11,282 nt of DNA, taken from the NCBI GenBank assembly GCA_919902965.1, contig CAKKSJ010000081.1, positions 1 to 11,282 of the forward strand. The letters are read 5' to 3'. Shown here in pieces: positions 1 through 6,065 of the stretch (the first letter of the stretch is position 1; each line of letters starts with the position of its first letter). The position numbers and the translations under genes are program-made. The notes under the pieces were generated by a model. The model saw only the letters and a list, made by a program, of their open reading frames with translations. It ran no database searches and was not told the DNA's origin. The stretch comes from Burkholderiales bacterium. Its GTDB lineage: Bacteria > Pseudomonadota > Gammaproteobacteria > Burkholderiales > SG8-39.

Positions 1-2137
1 CCGCGCCGAACAGGTCGCCGACCACGTTCATGCCGTCCATCAGCGGGCCTTCGATCACATGGATGGGCCGCCCGCCATTGCGTTCTGCCTGCTGCCGCGC
101 CGCCTCGGTGTCCTCGATGATCCAGTCGGTGATCCCTTTCACCAGGGCGTGCGACAGGCGCGCTTCCACGCTCTGCTTGCGCCACTCCAGATCTTCGAGC
201 TGCGCCTTGCCGCCGCCTTTGACCGTATTGGCGAATGCGACCATGCGCTCGGCCGCATCCGGTCTGCGGTTGAGGACGATGTCTTCGACGTGCTCGAGCA
301 GGTCCTTGGGGATTTCCTCGTATACCCCCAGCTGGCCGGCGTTGACGATCCCCATGGACATGCCGGCTTTGATCGCGTGGTAGAGGAAGACGGTGTGGAT
401 GGCCTCGCGCACCGGATCGTTACCCCGAAAGGAAAAGGAAACATTGGACACTCCGCCGGACACCCTGCAATAGGCAAGATTTGCACGGATCCAGCGCGTC
501 GCCTCGATGTAATCGAGCGCATAGTTGCGATGCTCTTCGATCCCGGTCGCAATGGCGAATACATTGGGATCGAAAATGATATCTTCGGCCGGAAAACCCA
601 CTTCCCCAGTCAGGATGTCAAAGCAGCGCTGGCAAATGGTCTTGCGCCGTTCCAGGCTGTCGGCCTGGCCCTGCTCGTCGAATGCCATGACGATCACCGC
701 CGCGCCGTAGCGGCGCGCCAGTGTTGCCTGGCGCACGAACTCGTCCTTGCCTTCCTTGAGCGAAATCGAATTCACCACCGGCTTGCCCTGCACGCATTTC
801 AAGCCGGCCTCGATCACCGACCATTTGGACGAATCCAGCATCAGCGGAACGCGCGAGATGTCGGGCTCGGAGGCGATCAGGTTGAGGAAAGTGACCATGG
901 CTTTTTCGGAGTCGAGCATGGCTTCGTCCATGTTCACGTCCACCATCTGCGCACCACTCTCGACCTGCTGTCGCGCCACCGCCAGGCCCTCGGTGTAGTT
1001 GCCGGCGAGGATCAGGCGCGCGAACGCCCTGGAGCCGGTAACGTTTGCGCGTTCGCCGACATTGACGAACAGCGAATCGTCGCCGATGTTGAGCGGCTCC
1101 AGGCCCGACAGACGCAGTTTCTTTTCGATTTGCGGCAGCGATCGCGCAGGCAAATCCCTGACCGCGTGCGCAATCGCCTTGATGTGCGCCGGCGTGGTGC
1201 CGCAGCAGCCGCCCACGATATTGAAGAAGCCGCTGCGGGCGAATTCCATGAGCAGGCCCGAAGTATAGTCCGGCGTCTCGTCATAGCCGGTTTCCGACAG
1301 GGGATTGGGCAAGCCCGCGTTGGGATAGCAGCTCACGTAGGTGTCGGCAACCCTGGACAGTTCCTCGATATACGGCCGCATCAGCTTCGCACCGAGGGCG
1401 CAGTTCAGACCGACCGCCAGCGGCCGCGCATGGCGCACCGAGTTCCAGAATGCTTCCGGCGTCTGTCCGGTGAGCGTGCGCCCGGAGGCGTCGGTGATGG
1501 TGCCGGAAATAATAATCGGCCAGCGCTCGCCGCGCGCCTCGAACGCGCAGTCGATCGCGAATAGCGCCGCCTTGGCGTTGAGCGTGTCGAAAATGGTTTC
1601 TACCAGAATCAGGTCCGCGCCGCCGTCGAGCAGTCCCCGCAAAGACTCGCCATAGGCGGCAACCAGGGTATCGAAGTCGATATTGCGAAAGCCCGGATCG
1701 TTGACGTCGGGAGATATCGAAGCAGTCTTGGTCGTGGGACCGAGCACCCCGGCGACAAAGCATTTTCGCCCGGGTGCCTGGTGCATGCAGGCGTCGGCGG
1801 CCGCGCGCGCAAGCTGCGCTGCCGCGCGGTTGATTTCGTACACCAAATCCTGCAGGCCGTAGTCAGCCATCGACGGCGCGTTGGCATTGAAGGTATTGGT
1901 GGAAATAATATCGGCACCGGCATCCAGATAGGCGGCGTGGATCTCGCGAATGATGGCGGGCTGCGTCAGCGACAGCAGGTCGTTGTTGCCGCGGAGATCC
2001 TGCGCAGAATCGGCGAAACGCTCGCCGCGATAGTCCGCTTCCTCGAGCTTGTAGCCCTGGATCATCGTGCCCATGGCACCGTCCAGAATCAGTATGCGCT
2101 CGCCTAGCAGGCGTTCCAGTTGTTCAGCTTTTTTCAT
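1..2137 (-). CDS. metH: Cobalamin-dependent methionine synthase, N-terminal 712 residues (cut by window edge)
   Basis: MetH transfers a methyl group from 5-methyltetrahydrofolate via cobalamin to homocysteine, making methionine in the cytosol. Reading the minus strand from ATG at 2137 gives an open frame to base 1. The homocysteine-binding domain fills about residues 1-325. It carries the three expected zinc cysteines: C246 in GLNCALGA, and C311 and C312 in GGCCGTTP. The pterin-binding domain follows from about residue 350, with NVGERTNVTGSR near its start. From about residue 640 comes the helical cap of the cobalamin module, ending in MDGMNVVGDLFGA. The cobalamin DxHxxG motif, the B12 Rossmann fold and the SAM-dependent reactivation domain lie beyond the edge; full-length enzymes have about 1,230 residues. 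No strong Shine-Dalgarno sequence is seen before the ATG. A SAM-II-like riboswitch and terminator precede it, which fits the function. Identity is very secure. Confidence 0.97.
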   Translation of the reverse strand, partial: MKKAEQLERLLGERILILDGAMGTMIQGYKLEEADYRGERFADSAQDLRGNNDLLSLTQPAIIREIHAAYLDAGADIISTNTFNANAPSMADYGLQDLVYEINRAAAQLARAAADACMHQAPGRKCFVAGVLGPTTKTASISPDVNDPGFRNIDFDTLVAAYGESLRGLLDGGADLILVETIFDTLNAKAALFAIDCAFEARGERWPIIISGTITDASGRTLTGQTPEAFWNSVRHARPLAVGLNCALGAKLMRPYIEELSRVADTYVSCYPNAGLPNPLSETGYDETPDYTSGLLMEFARSGFFNIVGGCCGTTPAHIKAIAHAVRDLPARSLPQIEKKLRLSGLEPLNIGDDSLFVNVGERANVTGSRAFARLILAGNYTEGLAVARQQVESGAQMVDVNMDEAMLDSEKAMVTFLNLIASEPDISRVPLMLDSSKWSVIEAGLKCVQGKPVVNSISLKEGKDEFVRQATLARRYGAAVIVMAFDEQGQADSLERRKTICQRCFDILTGEVGFPAEDIIFDPNVFAIATGIEEHRNYALDYIEATRWIRANLAYCRVSGGVSNVSFSFRGNDPVREAIHTVFLYHAIKAGMSMGIVNAGQLGVYEEIPKDLLEHVEDIVLNRRPDAAERMVAFANTVKGGGKAQLEDLEWRKQSVEARLSHALVKGITDWIIEDTEAARQQAERNGGRPIHVIEGPLMDGMNVVGDLFGA

Positions 2138-2161
2138 ATTCTGTTTCGATGCAATCTAGGA

Positions 2162-2195
2162 ATAAAAAAACCCGTCCTGCCAGCCAGGTACGGGT
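2162..2195 (-). terminator. Intrinsic terminator in the metH leader (riboswitch expression platform)
   Basis: On the minus strand ACCCGT (2195-2190) and CCTG (2188-2185) pair with CAGG (2179-2176) and ACGGGT (2175-2170). This gives a 10-bp stem with one bulged A and a GCTGG loop, followed directly by seven Ts (2170-2164). The hairpin lies between the aptamer and the metH start codon, so it cannot end an upstream gene. It is best read as a regulatory attenuator. Confidence 0.85.
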
Positions 2196-2196
2196 T

Positions 2197-2269
2197 CCCG
2201 CGCTTTAGCAGCATTTATTTTTCGCCCGCTCGGTGCCGGCGGCGCCCGCAATCTGAATCAAATCGGCGC
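2197..2269 (-). ncRNA. SAM-II-like S-adenosylmethionine riboswitch aptamer upstream of metH
   Basis: Minus-strand elements match the SAM-II pseudoknot in order. P1 is GCGCC (2269-2265) pairing with GGCGC (2246-2242). The enclosed 18-nt loop starts with GATTTG and ends with ATTGCG, as in SAM-II loop 1. The 3' core TAAATGCTGCTAAAG (2217-2203) differs at only two of the 14 positions TAAATGTAGCTAAA that I recall from the metX SAM-II RNA. In SAM-II that core folds back on loop 1 to form the SAM pocket. A 24-nt insertion (2241-2218) with its own CGCC/GGCG stem sits between P1 and the core. Long-loop SAM-II variants are a described group as far as I recall. A terminator follows at once and metH is downstream, both supporting the call. 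I could not run a covariance model. Confidence 0.72.
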
Positions 2270-2277
2270 ATGCGCGA

Positions 2278-2307
2278 ATTTTAGCCCGCCGCACAGCCCT
2301 TTGTCCA
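2278..2307 (-). promoter_or_regulatory. Sigma70-like promoter for metH
   Basis: On the minus strand TGGACA (2307-2302; 5 of 6 to TTGACA) and TAAAAT (2283-2278; 5 of 6 to TATAAT) are separated by 18 bp. Transcription would start near 2270, at the 5' end of the riboswitch P1 strand, leaving almost no leader before the aptamer. This placement supports both calls. Confidence 0.6.
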
Positions 2308-2390
2308 CCGGACCGAAGCCGGGCGCGGGCGGATTCGCCTGCATCGGCGGCTGGCCTTATACTAGCGTTTTTCCTGGAGAACGCCGGCCT

Positions 2391-2777
2391 ATGCAGCACC
2401 TGACACCCAAGGAAGCCTATGAATTTCTGCACCAGAATCCGACTGCGATATTCATCGATTGCCGCAGTGAAATGGAGTTCCTGTTCGTCGGCCACCCTAC
2501 CGGCGCGATCATGATTCCCTGGAACGATGGCCCCGACTGGGAGATCAATCCGCATTTTGTCGGCCACGTGAAGAAGGCGGCAAGCGTGGACCGTCCGCTG
2601 GTGCTCATTTGCCGCAGCGGCAACCGCTCTTTGGACGCTGGCGCGGCGCTGGAAAAAGCCGGTTTCACCCAGGTGTACAACGTGCTGCATGGCTTCGAGG
2701 GTGAATTGAACGAACACCACCAGCGCAACTCCATGACCGGCTGGCGTCACGAGGGCCTGCCCTGGGAGCAATGCTGA
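2391..2777 (+). CDS. Single-domain rhodanese-like sulfurtransferase
   Basis: This 128-residue protein is one rhodanese domain. Such enzymes carry sulfane sulfur as a cysteine persulfide and pass it to thiophilic acceptors. The active-site loop CRSGNRS places the catalytic cysteine at residue 74, after the beta strand RPLVLI. The N-terminal half has FIDCRSEMEFLFVGHPTGAIMIPW, the usual D-R-x-x-E-F-x-x-G-H-x-x-G-A pattern of the family. No signal peptide is present, so it is probably cytosolic. The ATG at 2391 is preferred over an upstream ATG at 2301 because GGAGA (2376-2380) lies 10 bp before it and the protein then starts directly at the domain. A -10-like TATACT (2358-2363) lies upstream with a poor -35. 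It is divergent from metH, which might hint at sulfur metabolism, but the true acceptor is unknown. Confidence 0.9.
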   Translation: MQHLTPKEAYEFLHQNPTAIFIDCRSEMEFLFVGHPTGAIMIPWNDGPDWEINPHFVGHVKKAASVDRPLVLICRSGNRSLDAGAALEKAGFTQVYNVLHGFEGELNEHHQRNSMTGWRHEGLPWEQC

Positions 2778-2842
2778 CCAGCATTCTGCGGGAATGATCC
2801 GAAGCGCGCCGGGTCGTCCCACTGTCCTGAATAAGTAAAACC

Positions 2843-4126
2843 TTGAATTTGCCCGAGCGAGCCTATCCGCCGCTGCGCCTTGCTTTCGCGATGTGGGGCC
2901 TGGGTGCGGTTTTTTATCTGATCGGTTTCTATCAGCGTGTCGCCCCGGCTGTGATCACGCACGAGCTCATGAGCGAATTCACCCTAGGGGCGGCGGCACT
3001 GGGGAACCTCGCCGCGCTCTACTACTACAGCTATGTGGCAATGCAAATCCCGGCGGGCCTGCTCGCCGATCGCTGGGGGCCGCGGCGCGTACTTACTGCG
3101 GGCGCGGCGATCGCGGCGGCGGGTACCCTGCTGTTCGCGCTTGCGCCCGGATACGCCGGCGCGGGCCTGGGCCGCCTGCTGATCGGCGGCTCAGTCGGCG
3201 TCGCCTTCGTCTCCATGCTCAAGCTTGCCGGACACTGGTTCGCGCCGACACGCTTTGCCATGATAGCGGGCCTTGCTCTGGCCTGCGGCGTTCTTGGTGC
3301 GGTTTCGGCGGGCGTGCCGCTGCGTTTGTTGGTCGACGCGTTCGGCTGGCGCAATGTAATGCGCTTTGCCGCAGCGCTCACCGGGCTGCTGGCCGTGGTG
3401 ATCTGGCTGGCAGTGCGCGACGACCCTGCCGAGCGCGGTTACGCCAGCTACGCGCCGACCCCGCCGGCGCGCCACGCTCCGATACTGAAGAGCATCGTGC
3501 ATACACTCGCCGCGCGCAACGTGTGGCTGGTATTCCTGATCTCGGGTGCGGTTTCGGGACCGGCCCTCACTTTCGGCGGCCTGTGGGGCGTGCCCTTTCT
3601 GGTTACGCACTACGCAATCAGCACCTCGCAGGCCTCGATAATCACCTCGATGGTGCTGGTTTGTTGGGCGGTGACGGGGCCGTTCGTGGGCGCCCTGTCC
3701 GACCGATTGCGCCGGCGCAAACCCCTCTATGTCTCGGGCGCCGTGCTCGCCAGCGCGGGGTGGTGCGCGGCGCTGCTGTTGCCAGGATTGCCCTTGCCCC
3801 TGCTGATCGTATTGCTGGGGCTCACCGGCTGTGCCTCTTCTGCCGTGATGGTGGGTTTCGCCATCGCCAAGGAATCCGCACCGGCGGCATTGGCCGGCAC
3901 CGCCGGCGGCATTGCCAATATGGGCAATATGTTGGGCGGCATGATCATGCAGCCGGCGGTCGGCTGGATACTGGATCAGCGCTGGAGCGGAACATTTGCA
4001 AACGACGTACGCATTTACGATTACGGCGCTTATCGCGCCGGCTTTAGCTTGATGCTCGTCTGGCTGGCCGCAGCGCTGGTGCTGCTCGTGTTCGTGCGCG
4101 AAACGCATTGCCGCCAGACGCAATAG
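2843..4126 (+). CDS. Major facilitator superfamily (MFS) transporter
   Basis: This 427-residue protein is almost entirely hydrophobic and fits a 12-helix MFS carrier of the inner membrane. The cytoplasmic loop between helices 2 and 3 has motif A, GLLADRWGPRR (residues 72-82). A degenerate copy in the second half, GALSDRLRRRK (283-293), shows the usual internal two-fold repeat. A hydrophilic linker lies around residues 190-225. The only upstream starts in frame are TTG at 2843 and TTG at 2849, because a stop lies at 2828-2830; the first ATG (2891) falls inside helix 1. A TTG start is therefore likely, though its ribosome site is weak. It lies 65 bp after the rhodanese gene in the same direction and may be co-transcribed. 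The substrate cannot be deduced; organic acids are common for such proteins, but that is a guess. Confidence 0.88.
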   Translation: MNLPERAYPPLRLAFAMWGLGAVFYLIGFYQRVAPAVITHELMSEFTLGAAALGNLAALYYYSYVAMQIPAGLLADRWGPRRVLTAGAAIAAAGTLLFALAPGYAGAGLGRLLIGGSVGVAFVSMLKLAGHWFAPTRFAMIAGLALACGVLGAVSAGVPLRLLVDAFGWRNVMRFAAALTGLLAVVIWLAVRDDPAERGYASYAPTPPARHAPILKSIVHTLAARNVWLVFLISGAVSGPALTFGGLWGVPFLVTHYAISTSQASIITSMVLVCWAVTGPFVGALSDRLRRRKPLYVSGAVLASAGWCAALLLPGLPLPLLIVLLGLTGCASSAVMVGFAIAKESAPAALAGTAGGIANMGNMLGGMIMQPAVGWILDQRWSGTFANDVRIYDYGAYRAGFSLMLVWLAAALVLLVFVRETHCRQTQ

Positions 4127-4218
4127 AACTCATTCAGGAAATTTCCCGAGACGCGCCGCGAATGACCGCTGCACTGTCTGACCGTTGCGGCGCGCGCGTC
4201 ATTGTTGTAGATTGGCCA

Positions 4219-4237
4219 GGAATTGGCCGACAATTCC
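4219..4237. promoter_or_regulatory. Candidate operator: perfect 7-bp inverted repeat with 5-bp spacer
   Basis: GGAATTG (4219-4225) and CAATTCC (4231-4237) form a perfect palindrome around GCCGA. The core ATTGGCC occurs twice, at 4211 and 4222, one helical turn (11 bp) apart. This geometry suits a dimeric regulator of the GntR, LysR or IclR type controlling the TRAP operon. No regulator gene is in the window, so assignment is open. Confidence 0.4.
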
Positions 4238-4277
4238 CTTTAATATCTGGTCAATTGCTGCGGCGGAGGAGCCCGGA

Positions 4278-4403
4278 ATGGACCTGAACCTCACCATGTG
4301 TGCTTTGTGCACCTACACGGCGGCGGAGCGCATGCATCGATCTGCCCTGGTCTCGGCGGACTGGTTTCCCCCATCGCAAATCGCATTGCAAAAAATTTAT
4401 TAG
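4278..4403 (+). CDS. Possible 41-residue small ORF in the TRAP leader
   Basis: An ATG at 4278 is preceded by GGAGGAG (4265-4271) at 6-bp spacing, a near-perfect ribosome site, and runs 41 codons to TAG at 4401-4403. The peptide begins MDLNLTMCALCTYTAAER and has a CxxC pair near its N-terminus. It has no signal peptide or membrane segment and I recognise no family. It ends 71 bp before dctP. It could be a leader peptide, a short protein or a chance ORF in GC-rich DNA. The main support is the ribosome site. Confidence 0.25.
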   Translation: MDLNLTMCALCTYTAAERMHRSALVSADWFPPSQIALQKIY

Positions 4404-4428
4404 CTTGGGGCGTACAGCCCGGTGGAGT

Positions 4429-4443
4429 CAGAACAGTATTCTG
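4429..4443. promoter_or_regulatory. Inverted repeat just upstream of the dctP ribosome site
   Basis: CAGAA (4429-4433), CAGTA spacer, TTCTG (4439-4443) form a perfect palindrome. Outside it AGCC (4416-4419) can pair with GGCT (4444-4447), giving a nested hairpin with a 9-nt bulge. It ends 13 bases before the Shine-Dalgarno sequence. It could be a protein-binding operator or an RNA hairpin affecting translation. There is no T run directly after it, so it is not a terminator. Confidence 0.35.
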
Positions 4444-4456
4444 GGCTTTAATCAAA

Positions 4457-4465
4457 AAGGAGGAG
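4457..4465 (+). promoter_or_regulatory. Strong Shine-Dalgarno sequence for dctP
   Basis: AAGGAGGAG lies 9 bp before ATG 4475 and is the strongest ribosome site in the window. It fits the high periplasmic abundance usually needed for a TRAP binding protein. Confidence 0.8.
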
Positions 4466-4474
4466 TGAATCATC

Positions 4475-5521
4475 ATGATAAATACATCAAGGCGTATCGT
4501 ACTGGCCGGTGCCCTCATCGGCCTGGCTATGGCTTTTTCCGGTAGTTCCCAGGCAGCGCCCGAGTTCGTATTCAAGCTGCACCATTTCCTGAGCGCGAAG
4601 GCGCCCGCTCAAACCAAGATGCTCGAGCCGTGGGTGGCACAGGTCGAAAAAAATTCCGGCGGGCGCGTCAAGATCGACATCTTTCCGTCGATGACGCTAG
4701 GCGGCGCGCCGCCCCAGCTGATCAATCAGGTGCGTGACGGTGTCGTCGACCTCGTTTGGACAGTCAACGGCTACACCGCGGCGCTGTTCCCGCGCTCCGA
4801 GGTGTTCGAACTGCCGTTCATCCACACCAATAATCCCGGCGCGACCTCGCGCGCAATGTATGACATGTTCAAGGACGATCTCGCTTCGGAGTACGGTGGC
4901 GTGGAAGTCATGTTCCTGCATGTGCATGCCGGCCAGGCCATCCATATGGTCGACAAGCTGGTGCGCACGCCGGCGGACCTCGCGGGCCTGAAGATGCGCA
5001 TCCCGGGACGCACGGGCGCGTGGGTCATCGAGGCGCTAGGCGCACAGCCGGTCGGCATGCCGGTGCCGCAGCTGCCGCAGGCGCTGTCGAAGAAAATCAT
5101 CGACGGCGCGCTGATCCCCTGGGAGATTATCCCGCCGCTCAAGCTGCAGGATCAGACCGAGTACAACATCGAGGGTCCGAACAAAAGCCGTTTCGGCACC
5201 ACCACCTTCCAGGTGTCGATGAACAAGGCGCGCTGGGACAAGCTGCCGGCCGACATCAAGAAGGCCTTCAAGGATGCCTCCGGTCCCGACTGGTGGCAGA
5301 AAGTCGGCCAGATCTGGGGCGAGAACGATGACGGCGGCATCGCGGTCGCGGTGAAGTCCGGCAACAAACATATCACGCTCACCGACGCCGAGATGGCGGC
5401 GTTCCGCACCAAACTCGATCCGGTGGTCGATCGCTGGATCGCCGAAGTCAAAGGCAAGGGCATCGATGGCGCCGCGCTGGTGGCCAAGGCGCGCAAGCTG
5501 ATCGATAAATACTCCAAGTAA
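4475..5521 (+). CDS. dctP: TRAP transporter periplasmic substrate-binding protein, DctP family
   Basis: This 348-residue protein captures an organic acid in the periplasm and hands it to the DctQM membrane subunits for sodium-driven import. It opens with a classical Sec signal peptide: charged NTSRR, a hydrophobic stretch from residue 8 to 22, then SQA-A with likely cleavage after residue 27. The mature part has the DctP fold, with features such as VDLVWTVNGY (91-100) and FELPFIH (111-117). The stretch DLAGLKMRIPG (168-178) contains R175, the conserved arginine that pairs with a substrate carboxylate in most DctP proteins. W216 follows in the IDGALIPWE region where many family members contact the ligand. 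Length is normal for the family. The conserved arginine predicts a carboxylate ligand. Its exact nature is unknown, but the convergent aromatic-catabolism genes suggest an aromatic or keto acid. Confidence 0.94.
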   Translation: MINTSRRIVLAGALIGLAMAFSGSSQAAPEFVFKLHHFLSAKAPAQTKMLEPWVAQVEKNSGGRVKIDIFPSMTLGGAPPQLINQVRDGVVDLVWTVNGYTAALFPRSEVFELPFIHTNNPGATSRAMYDMFKDDLASEYGGVEVMFLHVHAGQAIHMVDKLVRTPADLAGLKMRIPGRTGAWVIEALGAQPVGMPVPQLPQALSKKIIDGALIPWEIIPPLKLQDQTEYNIEGPNKSRFGTTTFQVSMNKARWDKLPADIKKAFKDASGPDWWQKVGQIWGENDDGGIAVAVKSGNKHITLTDAEMAAFRTKLDPVVDRWIAEVKGKGIDGAALVAKARKLIDKYSK

Positions 5522-5522
5522 A

Positions 5523-6065
5523 TTGGCCGCTGCAAAGCCGGAAAAACGGGGATGGGCGAGGTTTGATGACCTCGCCCGTCGCGTTATCGAGGGCTGGGCG
5601 CTGCTCGGCGGGGCGCTGCTGGTGATCATCGCGCTGATGAACACTTGGTCGCTCATCTCGCTGGCCGTGCTCGGTTTCCCGGTGCCCGGCGATTTCGAAC
5701 TGGTGCAGATGGGCGTTGCCGTGGCTGCGTTCAGCTTCCTGCCGTACTGCCAGCTGAAGGGCGCCAATGTCACCGCCGATATTTTCACCGTCGGGGCATC
5801 GCGGGTAACTGTAGCCGTGTTCACGCTGCTGGCGGCACTCGTCGCGGCATTCTTCTCGGTCCTCCTGCTCTGGAAAATGTCGAACGGGATGGTCAGTTAC
5901 CTGCGCTACCCCGAGGTTACGACCATTCTGAACATTCCCCAGTGGGTCGCCTACCCGCCTATCCTGGCTTCGCTCGCCTTGATGGTGCTCGCGGCGGGGG
6001 TCACCCTCCACGAAGCCATAATGGAGATGCGTCCTGGCAAACGCGCATCACCTGATCTGGATTAA
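5523..6065 (+). CDS. dctQ: TRAP transporter small membrane subunit, DctQ family
   Basis: This 180-residue protein has four predicted transmembrane helices, around residues 23-50, 58-88, 94-118 and 141-164, as expected for DctQ, the helper subunit that supports DctM. The GDFELVQMG segment (56-64) and PQWVAYPP (139-146) match the usual conserved positions. The only plausible start is TTG at 5523, one base after the dctP stop. The frame upstream holds no ATG, GTG or TTG after an in-frame stop at 5499-5501, and the next ATG (codon 39) lies within helix 1. No Shine-Dalgarno is visible, so translation is probably coupled to dctP. It is directly followed by dctM with no spacer. The subunit type is secure from context and topology; its own sequence family is weakly conserved. 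Confidence 0.9.
   Translation: MAAAKPEKRGWARFDDLARRVIEGWALLGGALLVIIALMNTWSLISLAVLGFPVPGDFELVQMGVAVAAFSFLPYCQLKGANVTADIFTVGASRVTVAVFTLLAALVAAFFSVLLLWKMSNGMVSYLRYPEVTTILNIPQWVAYPPILASLALMVLAAGVTLHEAIMEMRPGKRASPDLD

Larger units (their letters stand above)
4127..4474. other. 348-bp intergenic region upstream of the TRAP operon
   Basis: No convincing conserved gene is present. It holds a GC-rich interrupted inverted repeat (CGCGCCGC at 4152-4159, GCGGCGCG at 4187-4194) without a T run. It also holds a perfect palindromic candidate operator (4219-4237), a short ORF with a good ribosome site (4278-4403) and a second inverted repeat (4429-4443) just before the dctP ribosome site. No well-spaced -35/-10 pair stood out. 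The TRAP promoter must lie here, because the MFS gene ends without obvious coupling to dctP. Confidence 0.6.

Noticed and set aside
59..1564. 501-codon plus-strand open frame opposite metH
   Set aside because: It is antisense to an unmistakable metH reading frame with conserved zinc and pterin motifs. Its composition is typical of a GC-rich shadow frame and it shows no recognisable domain.
2138..2300. Cobalamin riboswitch or SAH riboswitch in the metH leader
   Set aside because: No B12-box-like sequence and no SAH-switch core were found. The SAM-II-type core fits far better.
2893..4047. 384-codon second frame within the MFS gene
   Set aside because: Arg- and Gly-rich shadow of the real frame. 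The frame starting at 2843 has MFS motif A and membrane helices.
3191..4123. 310-codon minus-strand open frame opposite the MFS transporter
   Set aside because: Rich in His, Arg and Gln with no family resemblance. It mirrors membrane-helix codons of the real MFS gene.
4152..4194. CGCGCCGC/GCGGCGCG repeat after the MFS gene as a terminator
   Set aside because: The loop is 27 nt and no T run follows. It may still be structured, but an intrinsic terminator is not supported.
4360..4440. Sigma54 or sigma70 promoter directly before dctP
   Set aside because: A GG/GC pair near 4361-4378 has the wrong spacing for sigma54, and TTGCAA or TTGGGG candidates lack a properly spaced -10.
5036..6011. Minus-strand frames opposite dctP and dctQ
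   Set aside because: They overlap two well-supported TRAP genes and lack domains or ribosome sites.
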